Positions 22,034-34,480 of a DNA stretch of 64,000 nt are shown here, piece by piece. Within the stretch, counting starts at the first letter, position 1. Each line of letters opens with the position of its first letter. The stretch is taken from positions 62,001-126,000 of the forward strand of contig NW_021940923.1 of assembly GCF_004337985.1 (NCBI RefSeq), read 5' to 3'. Made by a program: the position numbers and the translations under genes. The notes under the pieces are model-generated. The model worked only from the letters and a program-made list of their open reading frames with translations. It was not told the origin of the DNA and made no database searches. The stretch is from Pyricularia pennisetigena. Lineage: Eukaryota; Ascomycota; Sordariomycetes; Magnaporthales; Pyriculariaceae.

Positions 22034-23974
22034 TTATCGCGGCCTGCGCTCCTCCAAAGGAACATTCTCGCCATAGAACCCGCCGCCGTTTGCAAGGCAG
22101 GCAAGGCAGATGCCGCCGCCAAAGGAGCGTGTGTGCCTCATCCAGACTGGTGCGTCATCCTGTTGTAACACATCTTCAGGGTCATTCGTCATCTCGTAGT
22201 CGTCATGATCTTCTGCGCCATCCATATGACTATGTTGATACACGGGAGATGTCAGGACAAGCCCGTAGTTATCGGAGCCGGGCGGCGGTGGCGGAAGGAG
22301 AAGTGAACTGGGCGGAAATGAAGACGGGGCGCCTTGGTGAATGTCATGGAAGTCGTATGTTGTAGTGGCCGTCGATTCATGCGTAGACCCCATGTTGCTT
22401 TCCACTCTCCGTACGGGGATCGGCGCCGGTCTCGTGTGTGTTGGGTGTCGCGTAGATGCATCTGTCTTGTGCTGCGAGCTACCGGGACTGCCAGGCACCA
22501 AAGAAGACGAGCCCTTGAATGCGAGCGATATCGTTCCAGGCGAGGTTGCTGACGATGCGCGCGACAAGGAACCTGATGCGGCCGAGCTGAGCTCCGACCC
22601 AAAAGGGCTCTCGGACTCGGTAGTCAAGCGCAACGGCAAATCGTTTTGGTAGATCAATGCCAGCCGGTCAATGCCACTGCCGCCACTATCAAGCTGGGGC
22701 GGTATGGATGCTGCGTAATCTTTTCGTCGATGCTCAAAGGTGAACACTGCCGGCGCCTCGCTCGTGTCCAAGGATAGCAGGGGCGGTGCCACAAGTGGCC
22801 GGCTCGGAACCTGGCGAGGAGTTGGATTGTTGGAGTCGGTGGGAGCCCTGGTTTGTGTTGTCAAGACAGGAGGTATCATCGAGCTTGTGGGCCGATGTGA
22901 GGCGGCACCCCTCTCTCTATTTTCTGCATCCTCCCTAGGATATGAGGAATGGACCCAAGGCTCCGGCCAGCTCGTGTCACCGCCACCCATGGTTCTACTT
23001 GAGGCCCCATCTGTCCAAACTGATGAAGCCGAAACAGGCGACGATGACTGGGGAGGAAGCGAAACTGAGGCCCTATCCGAGGCGGTATCGGCAGCGGAAG
23101 CACTAGGGGAAAGTTGCTGGCGCAAAAGACCGTCTGATTGGTGCACAGGCGCCGCGAGAGAACCAGCATCACTACCCGGGTTGGGCGTAATGCTGACTCC
23201 ACGTGACTGCCGTCGGGGTCGGCCAAATTCGTCCCGGAGAGGCATGCCGCTGCTGCGGTCACTGGCTGCTTGGTGGCCAGGTGGCATGAAATGGCTGACT
23301 AGCAGCTGTTGATCGGATTGCTGCTGCTGGCTAGACTTTGACTGGGGTACCCAAGGACGATCCTGGCGGCACAGCTGCAGCTTTGGCCTGCCGGACAGGC
23401 TAAATGGTGTGGGTGAGGATATGGGTATTTGGTCGAGGGTGTAGTCGCCGGCACCTTGCGCTTGGCTGAATAGGAGCGACGTCAGATCCGCGGCCGGCAA
23501 TGGGTTTCTGGCACCGGTCGACGCAAAACTACTGCCACTACTGCCAGCAACTACAGGATCACACGCCGCTAAGTCGTTTTGCGTATAATTATTCGAAGGA
23601 CGGTTAGATTCCGGGTATAGTCCTGGTCCGCTGACGCGCGCAGTTTGACTGCTTTTGCTTGTGACCACTGCCCGGCTCTTTATCGGGATGTAAGACCAGA
23701 GGAAGGACCTGTTTCTATTCTTGGCAATACACAGTAAGACGATGGCCGCTGCCACTGCAGCTGCTCCTGTTGCTGCAGCAAGGAGAGTAGACGTATATAT
23801 ATTGGAATGGACGGCGTGCTGAATGAGAAGCCGAACTCCAACATGACCCGCAGTTGGAGCGGCTTCCACATTTGTGTTATCAGGGGGCGATGTGAGATTG
23901 AGGCTGCTCTCGCTTGCAAATCTCGTACCTCGCGTGAGCAAGAGCGGTTCTGAAGCCTGTAAGAAGGGCGACAT
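22034..23974 (-). CDS. Ser/Pro-rich single-pass membrane protein, function unknown
   Basis: One long exon gives 646 residues from ATG 23974. The frame stays open 36 bases upstream but without ATG, so an upstream exon is possible. Residues about 60-83 form one hydrophobic Ala/Val/Leu helix followed by KNRNR, which suggests a single membrane span with a long cytosolic tail. The tail is dominated by Ser, Pro, Gln and Thr and is probably disordered. The last 40 residues (MRHTRSFGGGICLACLANGG, then GFYGENVPLEER) are Gly- and Cys-rich, unlike the rest, and look like a conserved short motif. I do not recognise a family, and no function is proposed. The gene lies tail-to-tail with the dehydrogenase relic. 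Confidence 0.7.
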   Translation of the reverse strand: MSPFLQASEPLLLTRGTRFASESSLNLTSPPDNTNVEAAPTAGHVGVRLLIQHAVHSNIYTSTLLAAATGAAAVAAAIVLLCIAKNRNRSFLWSYIPIKSRAVVTSKSSQTARVSGPGLYPESNRPSNNYTQNDLAACDPVVAGSSGSSFASTGARNPLPAADLTSLLFSQAQGAGDYTLDQIPISSPTPFSLSGRPKLQLCRQDRPWVPQSKSSQQQQSDQQLLVSHFMPPGHQAASDRSSGMPLRDEFGRPRRQSRGVSITPNPGSDAGSLAAPVHQSDGLLRQQLSPSASAADTASDRASVSLPPQSSSPVSASSVWTDGASSRTMGGGDTSWPEPWVHSSYPREDAENRERGAASHRPTSSMIPPVLTTQTRAPTDSNNPTPRQVPSRPLVAPPLLSLDTSEAPAVFTFEHRRKDYAASIPPQLDSGGSGIDRLALIYQNDLPLRLTTESESPFGSELSSAASGSLSRASSATSPGTISLAFKGSSSLVPGSPGSSQHKTDASTRHPTHTRPAPIPVRRVESNMGSTHESTATTTYDFHDIHQGAPSSFPPSSLLLPPPPPGSDNYGLVLTSPVYQHSHMDGAEDHDDYEMTNDPEDVLQQDDAPVWMRHTRSFGGGICLACLANGGGFYGENVPLEERRPR

Positions 23975-26900
23975 CCTCGACCAACGACTCCCCAGTTGTT
24001 TCGAGATCAATTTGCCCGTATTTGCCTCGCAAGTGGTGGACCCAATGGCTTAGCAAAGGGGCCTCCGACGCAACTGGGTAAGCACAAAAACCCAAGCAAG
24101 CGTTTCCCTAAATTGCAAGCTGAGTTTGACGCCGTACCAGGAACAACATGTGGGTTTTGTGAGACCTGGGCAAAGAAAAAAAGGTTTAAAATGCCAAGGT
24201 TGGGCAAAATCCCAGAGGCATCGATTCTAAATCGAGATGCGAGTGCTGAACGATGTGTGGTAGTATCAGTACGTCAACAGACACTTTCCCGACTGCGCAT
24301 AAGGGGCACAGAGATGTAGAGCATCAGTACCGTAACAGAAGTCCCACCACCACCACTAAGCAATAGTAGAGGCAGCAACAACAACAACAACAACAACCGG
24401 AACAAGCGCGCGCATAAAAATGCGGTAGAAACTCGGGTTGGTTTGGTATGGTGTGGTACGTCGATTGAAGGGTTTGGTTGGTAATGGGTATCCCAAGTCA
24501 GCGGTGCAATTTTGAGGCGCAGGTACATTACCCCACTGCCTTTGCAGGTGCCTAGTTTAGGTCGGAAGCCTTGGACCTTTGTGGAGGAGACAGGTGAGGA
24601 AAAGAAAAAAAAGCCCGTCGAGAATCTGGAAACTAAGTATTCAATGTGCGCAAAACAAAACCTTGTCACGATGTGGTGGTGACGGAATGAGACATCCAAG
24701 CGAGCAGATGCCCGTCTTCAAATAAATACTTATGTACGCAGTAGCCGGTCACTTCTCGCAACTTGGGCGCAGCCAGGTTCGCCAAGAGATGGTAGGGCTG
24801 GTCGTTCTGGCTTGGCTTGGCCCGGGTTAGTGAACAAAGGGATGGAAACGAGTTGGATTGCAGGCCAACAAATACAACCCTGACATGGGCAGGAATTTTG
24901 CAAGCGTGACCTTCGCAGTGATGACGAGCAGGCCGACGCCATGGGAAACTAAGCTGACAGCACCAGGATGTGAGCGCTCATCCACTTAATCTGCGAGGCA
25001 CGACCAAGACACACCACGGAGAGGGGATCAGGGATGCAAGAATAGAGAAGAAAGCCGGCAGGAGTGGAGGAGGAAGAAGACATGGACTTGAAGGGCTTCC
25101 GATCCAATCCCATACCATGGTTGCCTGTTGACATGCGAAGAATAAATCTTGCCGGGGACGACGATGTGGGGTTTCGTTTGGTTGTGCTCGGTGGAGCGGC
25201 GGATCACCACGCGAGTGATGACAAGCTATCTACCAACTCCAATCATAAAACCAACAAAAGAAATCTCGATTTGCAAGGTTGTCGGCCTTTTGTCAGTACT
25301 GCAATAATCTCGTTGCTGCGATCCGAATTCCAAACCTGTCCTGTCAGATGACTACCGCTCCTGCTGGGTCCGCGCCCCGCTCTGCGCACCTTTGGTGTGT
25401 ATGGTGAATCCGCCTGTGATGGGCTTACTGACAACACTGCTTGGTTATCGAACCCAAGGTTGCCCTTGACCGCCAAATCTATACCCCGTCTCTATGCAGA
25501 TGAACATTTTTGCGATGGCAATTAGCGTTGCGGCCGCAAAGAATAGCGCTTACGGAGCAAGTTCTGCTTGTATAGTGCACAGGAGACTGACCATATTGCA
25601 AACTACTGTCATGGCTGCTGCATCTGACTAGGATTACCTTGCCTGGAACTAACTAACCCACCTGTCAGACCGTCTTTTGCTACCTTATAATCATAGGCAA
25701 AATAAGATTGCGATTGCGATTTCAAATAAAAGACGGTAAAAAAAAAAAAACCCCCTGTTTCTAGTCCCAGAACAAGGCGTTCCCTCTCGTTGAGTGACCA
25801 ATTGTCAGCGGCATGACATCTTTACGGGCGCCTTACCAATTCGCCACTGCTGATGCGTCTTTGACTCTTTTTTTTTTTTTTTTTTTTTTTTCTCGTGCCG
25901 ATTGGAACTCGGTGATTGTTTTCAGCTTTCGCGTCTTTGCCCCTCCCATTCCTCGCCTCGACTTTTAGGTGAGAACCGGCTGTCGCTGCTATCCAACCAT
26001 ACCGCCCAGCCGGCTCTTTTATCTTTCAGCCCCTCAGCCCTACAAGATCCGCGAGCCATTCATGACCCTTACAATCAAAGAAAGCGGCAGCCGGTACCTG
26101 CAATCAGACGACCGAGAAACTAACCACACATTCGAGTAGGATTGCAGGTTTTTTTTTTTCACCTCTGTCTCCACTTTACCCTTTCTCTCCTGCATTCGAT
26201 TGACGCCATTCCATGCTGCATCTTCGCTTACCCTAATGCTATTGATATTTTCCAAGCCAACTCGGTAGTTCGAAAGGCGTGTTTTTTGTTCTCTCTCTCT
26301 CTCCCTCTCTTCTTCCCCCATCTAAAATTTGTAAACAACATTGCTTTACCCTCACAGGTCAAAATACGGGGAAGACTAGGGAGGGAGGCAACCTAGGTGC
26401 ATAAATAAAACTATGGCGAAATATTACATGGCCATCCCTGCCGCACGCTTACTTATCGAACTCAATGCCACTGCTTGCCTCGTCGGAATCTCAATCGGAA
26501 GGATTCGAATCCGCAACCTGAAAGTAGCGCTTCTAACTGGATGACTTACGAGGGGCAAGACTCTATACGGCTACTTTTATCCTGGATCAAGAAAGAAACA
26601 GGCAGCTGTCTCCTGTCGCCTTTCGATGCAACGTGACAACAATTCCCGTGTTTGGCCTCACCCGTTGCGGCTCTTCAAGTCAGATTTATATTAGTAATCA
26701 TCTCAACTCAAAGAGGTAGTACTGAGTTGCATTTATAAATTCTTGCATCCTCATCATCTCTGGTCTTGTGACAGGATCGACATCTCAAGCAAGAGAGAAA
26801 ATGTATAGCTCGCTGTATCCACCCTGTCCTTCGGTGTGGTTGCAAGTTCCTATCGCAACCATTGTGGAGGCATATTTTGTCTGGCCCTACTGACTTCCGA

Positions 26901-27665
26901 GTTCGTCTGGTGCCAAGGTATAAACAGGCAGCACGATCGAATTATTACCGAGTTCAACTCACCGAAGCGATAGCAACGTCATCAAGTTACCTAGACCGCG
27001 GACTACATTCCTGGGGCGCGGCCAAAAGAGGTATGGCATGCCACAATTGGTTTCCTGCCTGTCATCCCCGAGCCTCGCTTTGAAGCTAAGGACGGAAGGA
27101 TCTAGACTAGGCTGATATATTCATACAGATGGAAGGTAGACAGGGCTGCGCAGGGCTGCAAAAGCCGGGGTATAGGGCCTGGTTGGCGGGAAAGCGTACC
27201 GTAGTTCGCTGAAGGTATTGATACTATACTTGTACAAAGTGAATTAGAGACTTGTTGCCACCCTAAACCGACCACCTGAACGCCTCATGATCCCATTTGG
27301 AGTCCTAGTGAGTAGCAGCGAGAGAAGAAAAGACAAATGAAAATCAACAAGTCATTGTGCAGTACATGACGAAACAGTGACTAAAGAGGCTGAGGATTCT
27401 AGCCTCTCGGCAAACCCGCCATCAAGCTGTTGGGGCGCAGTTAAATAGCACATTTCTCTACATGCTTCAACGGCGGCGAAGTCATGGGCGAACCCCTGGA
27501 GGTCACTGGCGAGGATCCTAGTGACAGATCGACCCAGGCAAGAGGCGACGAAGACGTCCAAATCGGTGAACCGAACAACGCAGGACCAACACGACGTGGG
27601 AAGTCGCCGGCAGCAGGGAGTTGCAGTGGAGGCGTGAGGCATAAAGCTAAAATCCCGGCCGTGCT
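23975..27665. other. long intergenic region
   Basis: 3.7 kb without a convincing gene. It contains an A run at about 25738-25750, a T run at about 25868-25890, a CT-rich stretch at 26285-26320, and a CAACAA run near 24374. Open frames are short and lack domains. The left part may be promoter or leader of the gene ending at 22034. Confidence 0.5.
25868..25890. repeat. poly-T tract
   Basis: A homopolymer of more than 20 T in an intergenic region. Confidence 0.9.
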
Positions 27666-30209
27666 CTACAGAGCCGATGTTGGTGGCGCAAGGTCCATCG
27701 TCTCGCCACCCACCAGGCCGTTTGTTGCCGATGATGGGCCGTCGGCGGTACTGTTCAGCATGCCATCCGACACCTCTTCTTCCATAATGGCAACGAGCTC
27801 CTCCAGGTTGTCGTCGAGGTTTTCCGCCAAGGGACCCAGGCAGTTCTTGAGCAGTCGCCGGTATTGGTCGATCTTCTCGCCCGTGCCCACCATGCTGAGT
27901 GCCTCAATGTACTCTGTCTCGGCCATCTGCTGTTCGCCTAGAAGATAGCGAAGCTCGTTGGCCAAAGCGAGCCTCTCCTCGATGCTGTTGGTATTCCCAT
28001 TGGAATCACCGTTCATGCTTGCGTCCAGCTCCCGCTCTACTAGCCCTTCGACGTGAAGACGATTTAGTGTGGAGACGACTGCCTTGACCTTGCCTGTGAC
28101 TATCTCCAGTTCACCGTCGATGCCGAAAGCTTGCTCTGGCGGCAAGAGCTGCGATCCCAGCTCCGCAAGCTTGTTTGTTAAAGAGGTGTGCTCGGCTTGT
28201 GCATTCGCCAAGATTCGTGTCGCCTCGCGCTCGGCTTCGTCTTTTATCGTGAACTCGTCCTCGTAGGACCTGGCCAGATCGTGGAACTTCTCAAAGACCA
28301 GAGGTGTGATTCTGTTCTGTACGGTGAGGGCGGCCTCCGACTTGAGGCTGGCTGTCATCTTGTTGCTGTGGCTGTTCCCCGCGCCAAGGGTCATGGCGCC
28401 GACATCACCAGCCAACGCATCGCGGAATGAAACCTGTCTCCTAGCCGACTCGGGTGCGAATGGAGACGAGGATCTCTGTGGTACTGAGCGCAACTTCTTA
28501 CTGGCATTGAGCTCCTTGATCATATCTGCAGCAATCATGCCCTCGTTGTTCGCAATGTCAGTGCTGGCACCACGGCCCAGGAGGGCACGAATGCATTTGC
28601 TCGAGCCGCGCTGCGCCGCAAGATGAACGGCCGTGTTGCCATCGTTGTCCTGGGCGTCGAGGAGCTGCTGAACAAAGTTGGGGTCGTGTTGAGTCTCCTG
28701 CAATCGATTGAGGATGTTGTCCAGATAATACCGTGAACACGTTGGGCTGTGAACACGACCGCCCTTGAGAATGGCCGCATGATGAATGGCGGTGCAACCA
28801 GATAGGTCCCGGATGTTGATTGTGTGGAAGAGCTCCTTGAGAACGACAGGAAAGGTTTGCTTATCGTAGCAGTTGGTAAATGTGACGGCCCTCATCAGCG
28901 GTGTCTCACCCCGTACGTTCCTCGAATCTGGCTGAGCATTAAACTGAAAAAGCTGTTTGATAATGTCGATATCGCCCATCGAGGCAGCCCAATGGAGAGC
29001 GGTATGCTGGTCTGCGTCTATGGGAAAGTTGGGCCTAAAGTTGACGGGAGGTTCCGGACGCATGGCTGGCGTCGGTTGATTCCTGGACAGCAGGAAGTAA
29101 TCTAACAGTTCATCACCGTAGATTCTATGCTGCTGCTCAATCATACTCTCGGTAGGCTCTTCGCGCTTGCGTTTCCTGTGTCCGGTCGAAAAGTGCGACA
29201 GGTCTGGACGATCGTCTTCGGCCATGTAGGAAGCTGAAGCGACGGTCAGGTTGTCTGGCGTGTCGTCTTCGTCCACCAACATGTCCCCGTTCTCGTAGGC
29301 ATCGTGGGGATGTAGGGAGGGCTGGTAATGTAGCTGTGGTGCTGCCTGTTTTGCTACTGCGCGAGCCTTGTTGTTGAATCTTGGCACCGCTGGCTTCTTT
29401 GGTTGCTTGGGTTTGCTCGTGTGGCGTGGGGCCGGAGGCGGGCTGTCAGGCCCAGGAGAAAACTCAAAGATGGGCCGTAACCTGTCGAATATGTTGTTTC
29501 GGTGGGCCAAAGCCTCGCCTGCTTCCAGAGGAATCCATGTGCCTGGTAGACTCGCGAATGATCAGTGTCAGTAATCCGGGTTCCGGAGCGGTAAGGTGGC
29601 AACCGGTAGCCAAGAGGTCCGCCGCAAATGCAAGTACACACCTTGGTACTTTCCATACCCGCCCTGGACCTTCTCGTGCTGATCCTTTTGTACCTCGCGT
29701 TCCAAGATGCGAGTTCTCGCGGGTTTGTCGAAGCCGGCGGCCTTGAGAATATGTGTTGCGTTGATCCAGTCGTCAACACGTCGGCGCATTACATGCTCCT
29801 TCAGATCTACTCCGAACTGGTACTCATATACAGGTATCTGTTGTATTCCGTGACTGTTAGACAGGGGTTTCTCGCAGCCATGGTGTGTATATATCTTGTG
29901 CCAAGTCGAGCATGTTTGGAGATACAAGCAGATGCGAGGTCCCGATCAGAAGACGACAAGGGGTCGGCAAGGGAAGGAGGGTGGATGTCATGCGATATGG
30001 CAGGACGAGCGGTAGATGGAGTTTGCGGCGCAAAGGCGTCGCAATCAGACAGGTATGGAAGAAAGCGGCGAGCCGCAGGGATAAACCAGAGGCCCGCCAT
30101 GCAAGCGCGCGCAAGATAATAAAGGAAGATGGCAACGCACCCCGCTGTAGGTCGCACTGTAGATGCCAGGCCCAGCCGGGGCACTGGCTGCTGCTGCTGC
30201 CTTGACCAT
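27666..30209 (-). CDS. mbp1: APSES/ankyrin transcription factor, Mbp1-type (MBF DNA-binding subunit)
   Basis: Three exons (30209-30141, 29837-29642, 29542-27666) join in frame to 713 residues. Exon 1 encodes a short Ala-rich N-terminus ending IYSATYSG, and exon 2 continues IPVYEY. The KilA-N/APSES domain covers about residues 18-115 and has [19 protein letters not shown] and [13 protein letters not shown], the signature of Mbp1/Swi4-type factors. A basic HRKRKREEP stretch near residue 210 may be a nuclear localisation signal. Ankyrin repeats follow at about 262-430 ([23 protein letters not shown]), and then a helical, probably coiled-coil tail, where Swi6 partners bind in yeast. In yeast, MBF activates G1/S genes through ACGCG sites. 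The gene diverges from the aldo-keto reductase across a 1.1-kb region holding two ACGCGAA motifs. Length and architecture are normal. Confidence 0.93.
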
Positions 30210-31345
30210 GATCTGGCCTGGCGGTGGCCGGAGCCGGAAAGGATCGGGGGAGTCGGCGGGAGACACGATGATATCTGGTTCTCGACGAAGATGACGCTCG
30301 GGGGAAGGGAGGTAGCAAGTAGTGACGGTAGTGATCGAACGACCCGAGGAAGCAATGCAAGTAATCCGGCTTTGTTGATCTGGTCGAATTAGGGTCGCTG
30401 CATACGGATGCACCAAGGTATTCGTAAAGGGTATTCGATGGTTGGTGTAGTGGAAGGCGATGAACAGTCTAATTGGAAAATGGAGCAAAAAAAAAAAAAG
30501 GTATCAAAGCTCCAGCTCCAGGTTTAGCAAGGCTGTTTTTGGTGATGGTGGTACTGGCTTGCGACGAGGCGACGGATCGATCGATAGCTACCGAGTCAAT
30601 TTTTGGATTTTCTTCAATTGCTGGGCCGACGGCGCTCTTGTCGCTTGCGCGCGGTCCAGTCTGGTGGAGCGAGTGCAAGGGTTCGAAATGGGAAATGGGG
30701 AGGAAAGAGAAAGGTCTAACGCGAAGGGAGCGTGTCTCTGACGCGAACGGGCAGGCGTAGACCGCGTTTTCAATTTACCGGATTTTCAGGTCGTGCGGTC
30801 GATCACCTGAGGCACGCGGCATTTCCCCACCATGCCGTGCGCCGATCAGAGTCAGAGTGCAAAATGAGACGCACTTGCACGTGACTGTACCCCGCAAAAG
30901 ACCGGCCGTCGTCTTCTCCCATCGACTTGGATATTTCCGGACAACATTTGGTACGTCTCTAGCCGCAATTGGCCAGTCAATTGGCTGTGGACTCGATAAC
31001 TATCGGGCATCTACCCGAGATTTTTGGTTTGTCGGCCCCAACGCCGTCCTCGCAAAATGACGTCTACGAACACGAGCCTGGGACGAGTTACCTTAAAGGC
31101 AACCCCGCGTCCGGGCCCTTTTTGACTTTCGGGGCCCGTCAACCCCACAGTGACGCTGGCTGCTCACGAGATAAGTACTTTGGGTTGTAAGTAGTATATG
31201 TCCAGGTATGCAATCCCTTGGACTCGCCAAGATAAACGACGGCAATTTGAACCTAACCATTCGTCCCAGCAGCGAGCCGGACACAGCTATCGAAGCAACA
31301 ACATCTTAGCCTCTTGCGCATATTTTGACCCACACCACTGTCATC
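30210..31345. other. divergent promoter region between mbp1 and aldo-keto reductase
   Basis: This 1.1-kb bidirectional intergenic region includes an A run at 30487-30499 and the ACGCGAA pair. No gene is seen in it. Confidence 0.6.
30719..30747. promoter_or_regulatory. pair of MCB/SCB-like ACGCGAA sites upstream of mbp1
   Basis: ACGCGAA occurs at 30719-30725 and again at 30741-30747, about 0.5 kb upstream of the mbp1 start. ACGCG is the core bound by Mbp1-type APSES domains. A pair this close suggests, but does not prove, feedback control. Confidence 0.35.
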
Positions 31346-32457
31346 ATGCCTCTCATCGCCCAGAACCCTACCAACAGGGTCATCCTTGGTCTGATGACTT
31401 TTGGCCCGGACGAGGCTACAGGCGCCCGCGTCACATCCGTGGACGAGTTCGGCAAGGTCCTTGACATCTTCCAGAAGCGCGGATACAACGAGGTTGACAC
31501 TGCCCGCGTGTACATTGGTGGCAAGCAGGAGGCGTTTACCCGCGAGGTTGGGTGGAAGCAACGCGGCCTTAGCCTGGCGACCAAGGTCCAATACCCGTCG
31601 GAATATGGCATGAATGCTCCTGATAAAGTCAAGGAGTCGGTGGACCTCAGTTTGAGAGAGCTGGGCACCGACTGCATCGATGTAAGCTTTGGCCTTTTTG
31701 TTTCCGTTACTCCTCAGTGACTGACCGAAAAATGCTCTAGCTCCTCTACCTTCACGCCGCCGACCGAGGCACGCCCTTTGCCGACACACTCCGCGCCATC
31801 AACGACCTACACAAGGCCGGCAAGTTTGTCAATTTTGGTATATCCAATTTTTCTGCATACGAGGTTGCCGAGATCGTCATGACATGCGTGCAAAACAACT
31901 GGGTGCGGCCCACGGTTTACCAGGCCATGTACAACGTCATTACACGGTCTATCGAGGCAGAACTGATTCCTGCATGTCGCCGATACGGTCTTGATCTAGT
32001 GGTGTACAACCCCATCGCCGGCGGTCTTTTCAGTGGCAAGATCAAGAGCAAGGACATGGTACCCGCTGAGGGTCGGTTCAGCGATTCGACTACCAACATT
32101 GGCAAGATGTACCGCAACAGATATTTCAAGGAGTCCACATTCAAAGCCCTCCAAACGATTGAAGGCGCGGTTGAGAAGCATGGCCTGAGCATGATCGAGA
32201 CGGCATTGCGTTGGACCGTGCACCATTCCGCACTCAAGGTCACCGACGGCGGACGGGATGGCGTGATCATTGGCGTTTCAAGTGGTGCCCAGCTTGAGGA
32301 TAACCTGAACCATCTCGAGAAGGGACCGTTGCCCGAGGAAGTGCTGAAGGCACTCGACAAGGCGTGGGAAATTGCACGTGGAGATACACCCAACTACTTT
32401 CACATGGACCTCAAGTATCAATACGATACCAAAGAGGCGTTGTTTGGCAAAATATGA
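31346..32457 (+). CDS. aldo-keto reductase, AKR7-like (aflatoxin aldehyde reductase type)
   Basis: Two exons (31346-31681, 31741-32457) encode 350 residues. The intron of 59 bases starts GTAAGC. Near the N-terminus is RVILGLMTFGP. Then come VDTARVY (catalytic Asp and Tyr), ATKVQYP (Lys) and YLHAADRGTPFADTL (His), which together form the Asp-Tyr-Lys-His tetrad. Further on are GKFVNFGISNFSAYEV and VYNPIAGGLFSGK. The C-terminus has GVIIGVSSGAQLEDNL, the NADPH-binding part. The family reduces aldehydes and ketones with NADPH in the cytosol. The AKR7 group includes enzymes acting on dialdehydes and succinic semialdehyde. The ATG at 31346 gives the usual MPLIAQ-type start. The real substrate cannot be told from sequence. 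Confidence 0.92.
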
Positions 32458-33538
32458 TAATGTTGAGGCCGGAGTCGTTGAAGAAGGATATCAGCTGGAT
32501 GTGCGACAACTGATTGATCGCCCGTGACGCAACATTAATCTAAGATTTATGCATAAGGACGTTTGACTTCACATTTCGACTCATCTTTAAATTAAAACTG
32601 TCAACGTCGTGCCTGGTGTTGACCAGGGAGTTGCCCGTGGATAAGTTATGATGGCCATGACGACCATCACAGCAGCCGCGACAGACAAGAACTAACCCTA
32701 AGACAAGAGACCTGCACGGCTGATGGGTTTTCGCCGAGCGACGGTATGCAGGTACCCAGCTAGACTAAACTCACACGAATAGCACATGCCTTGCCATTCA
32801 TCCGATTGATTACATGCCATGTCCTGTGGGCACGTCTGCAGCTCCCCCGCTCTGGGCTTACTCGGCAGGGAAAAGCTACTGCGAAGCTTAATCGCCCTAT
32901 GGGATCGAAGAGCTATAGCCTAGGCACGCCAAGCTGCGCGAATACTGTCATTGGACGAAAAATAACGCATCGTGAGATAGGTAGGCTCGTCCAATGTACC
33001 ATCAATCTAATACATCTTTGCAATGTTGAGGTAACGGTAGTGGAGACCAATTTGCTCGGGTTCGCCCGTGCCGAGGACGGGTTCTGGTCAAGCTACGGAA
33101 TTAAGTCGAGCAGTTCACCTAGCGGGCCTTGGCTGTCGATTGTCAACGGGCAACTGTCTTGGTTTGGAGTCCAGCGTTGACACCCGTGGCGGTGCATGTT
33201 TCCTGTCGAAACATGAAGCGTCCCAGATGCTATATGGTTTTCCAAGACAGCCTCTCAGGACATAGAAACGACCCTCGATATGCTGACAGTGTCCCGGCTT
33301 TGTCACGATAGCCCTGGCCGGAGCAGAAGTCCTCGGGGCAGATGTGCTTAATCATGGCCTGCTAGAAAGTTCAGATGGAAAATTGACAGACGGAAAAGGC
33401 CACGAGTCGACCGAAAATTTCCAATCTCAAGAAACAACGATCACGCTACAGTTATATATGATAACAGCTTGCCAGAGGCTGGCCCAGGGGCTTGATTCTT
33501 GAGCCCAAGTCACAATGCTACCGATTAAAGAAAGGAAC
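32458..33538. other. intergenic, no gene recognised
   Basis: Nothing beyond the presumed reductase 3' UTR is recognisable. Open frames at 32791-33180 and 33068-33311 have no domains. Confidence 0.5.
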
Positions 33539-34480
33539 ATGAAGTCGCTGTGTAGACTCTGTTTTACGGTAGCCACAGCTGTTTCGCAATTTAGCTGTGG
33601 AGCTGCCGCAGAGGTTCGCGCTGTCGTAAAAGGGGTAGGTCGCACGACTCTTTTTTTTTTTCGGTTCCTTCTCGGATTGAACAATACTTACCTTCTCCGG
33701 CGATAGATGCAAGAAACATCAATGTTGTTATCGAGATTAAGCCTCCATGTTCAGTCGTCTCGTCCGCGACTAGTCACCTTACGCGAAGGGGCATCGGTCT
33801 CTCGGCCATTTATCGTAATGGGGCATGAGTCTGCATCTCTTATCCCGATGGAGACACACTCGTACATTGTAGAGGTAAACGACACAGCGCATGATATGCT
33901 CGCAACCATCCAATTTGCTTCGCAAGCGAGTGACTCGAGTGGAACGACAACAATGCATGTGGCAAGACGGACAAGCGACGGAAACGGCTGGATTCTGGAC
34001 ACGACACAGATAGGGAAACTGAGGCTGATGGGGTCTCTGGCGGGGGAGTATCTCGCCGTCAAGAGAAAAGACCTAGGCCAGAACGAGGAGGAAGCAGAGC
34101 TGCGAAGGAGACGAGAAGAGAAAGTGTTTACGGAAAGGGCACAGATAAGCGACCAATGCGCAGCCTGGCTCCGGTACTGCGCAGCCATGACGAGCGATCC
34201 TGGACAACAAACTCCACCACCTCGGCCCCCGGCACAGATGCTCGGGCCTCCACGGCCTCCACAGCCTGGTCCGGGACTTGGACCTGCTCCTCCCCCTGGG
34301 CCAAACAGCACCAGTGGGAATGGATTGGGCCCGCCAGCGACTGATGGGCCACCGTCACCTGCCTCGGCGATGCAAAATATTGGTGGTCCTTTCGAAACTG
34401 CAACTTCATTTGCGCTTAAACAAGGGGTGCGGTGGGGGAAGTTTACTCTAGTCGTATGGTTTTTTGTTTTCTTGGTCTAA
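33539..34480 (+). CDS. predicted secreted or GPI-anchored protein, function unknown
   Basis: Two exons (33539-33634, 33707-34480) join in phase to 289 residues. The 72-base intron has GTAGGT and ends GATAG. Exon 1 is a typical signal peptide (MKSLCRLCFTVATAVSQFSCGAAA). The middle (about 60-150) is an unremarkable globular stretch with an Arg/Glu-rich helix (AELRRRREEKVF). Residues about 195-260 are a Pro/Gly-rich low-complexity segment. The last 12 residues are hydrophobic (FTLVVWFFVFLV), as in a GPI-anchor signal or a membrane tail. I do not recognise a family. An upstream ATG at 33515 in the same frame would weaken the signal peptide, so 33539 was chosen. Confidence 0.5.

Noticed and set aside
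26478..26553. tRNA-like B box (GGATTCGAATCC, - strand) with outer complementary CCTCGT/ACGAGG
   Set aside because: The T arm is not adjacent to the acceptor strand and the D and anticodon stems do not pair, so it does not fit tRNA spacing.
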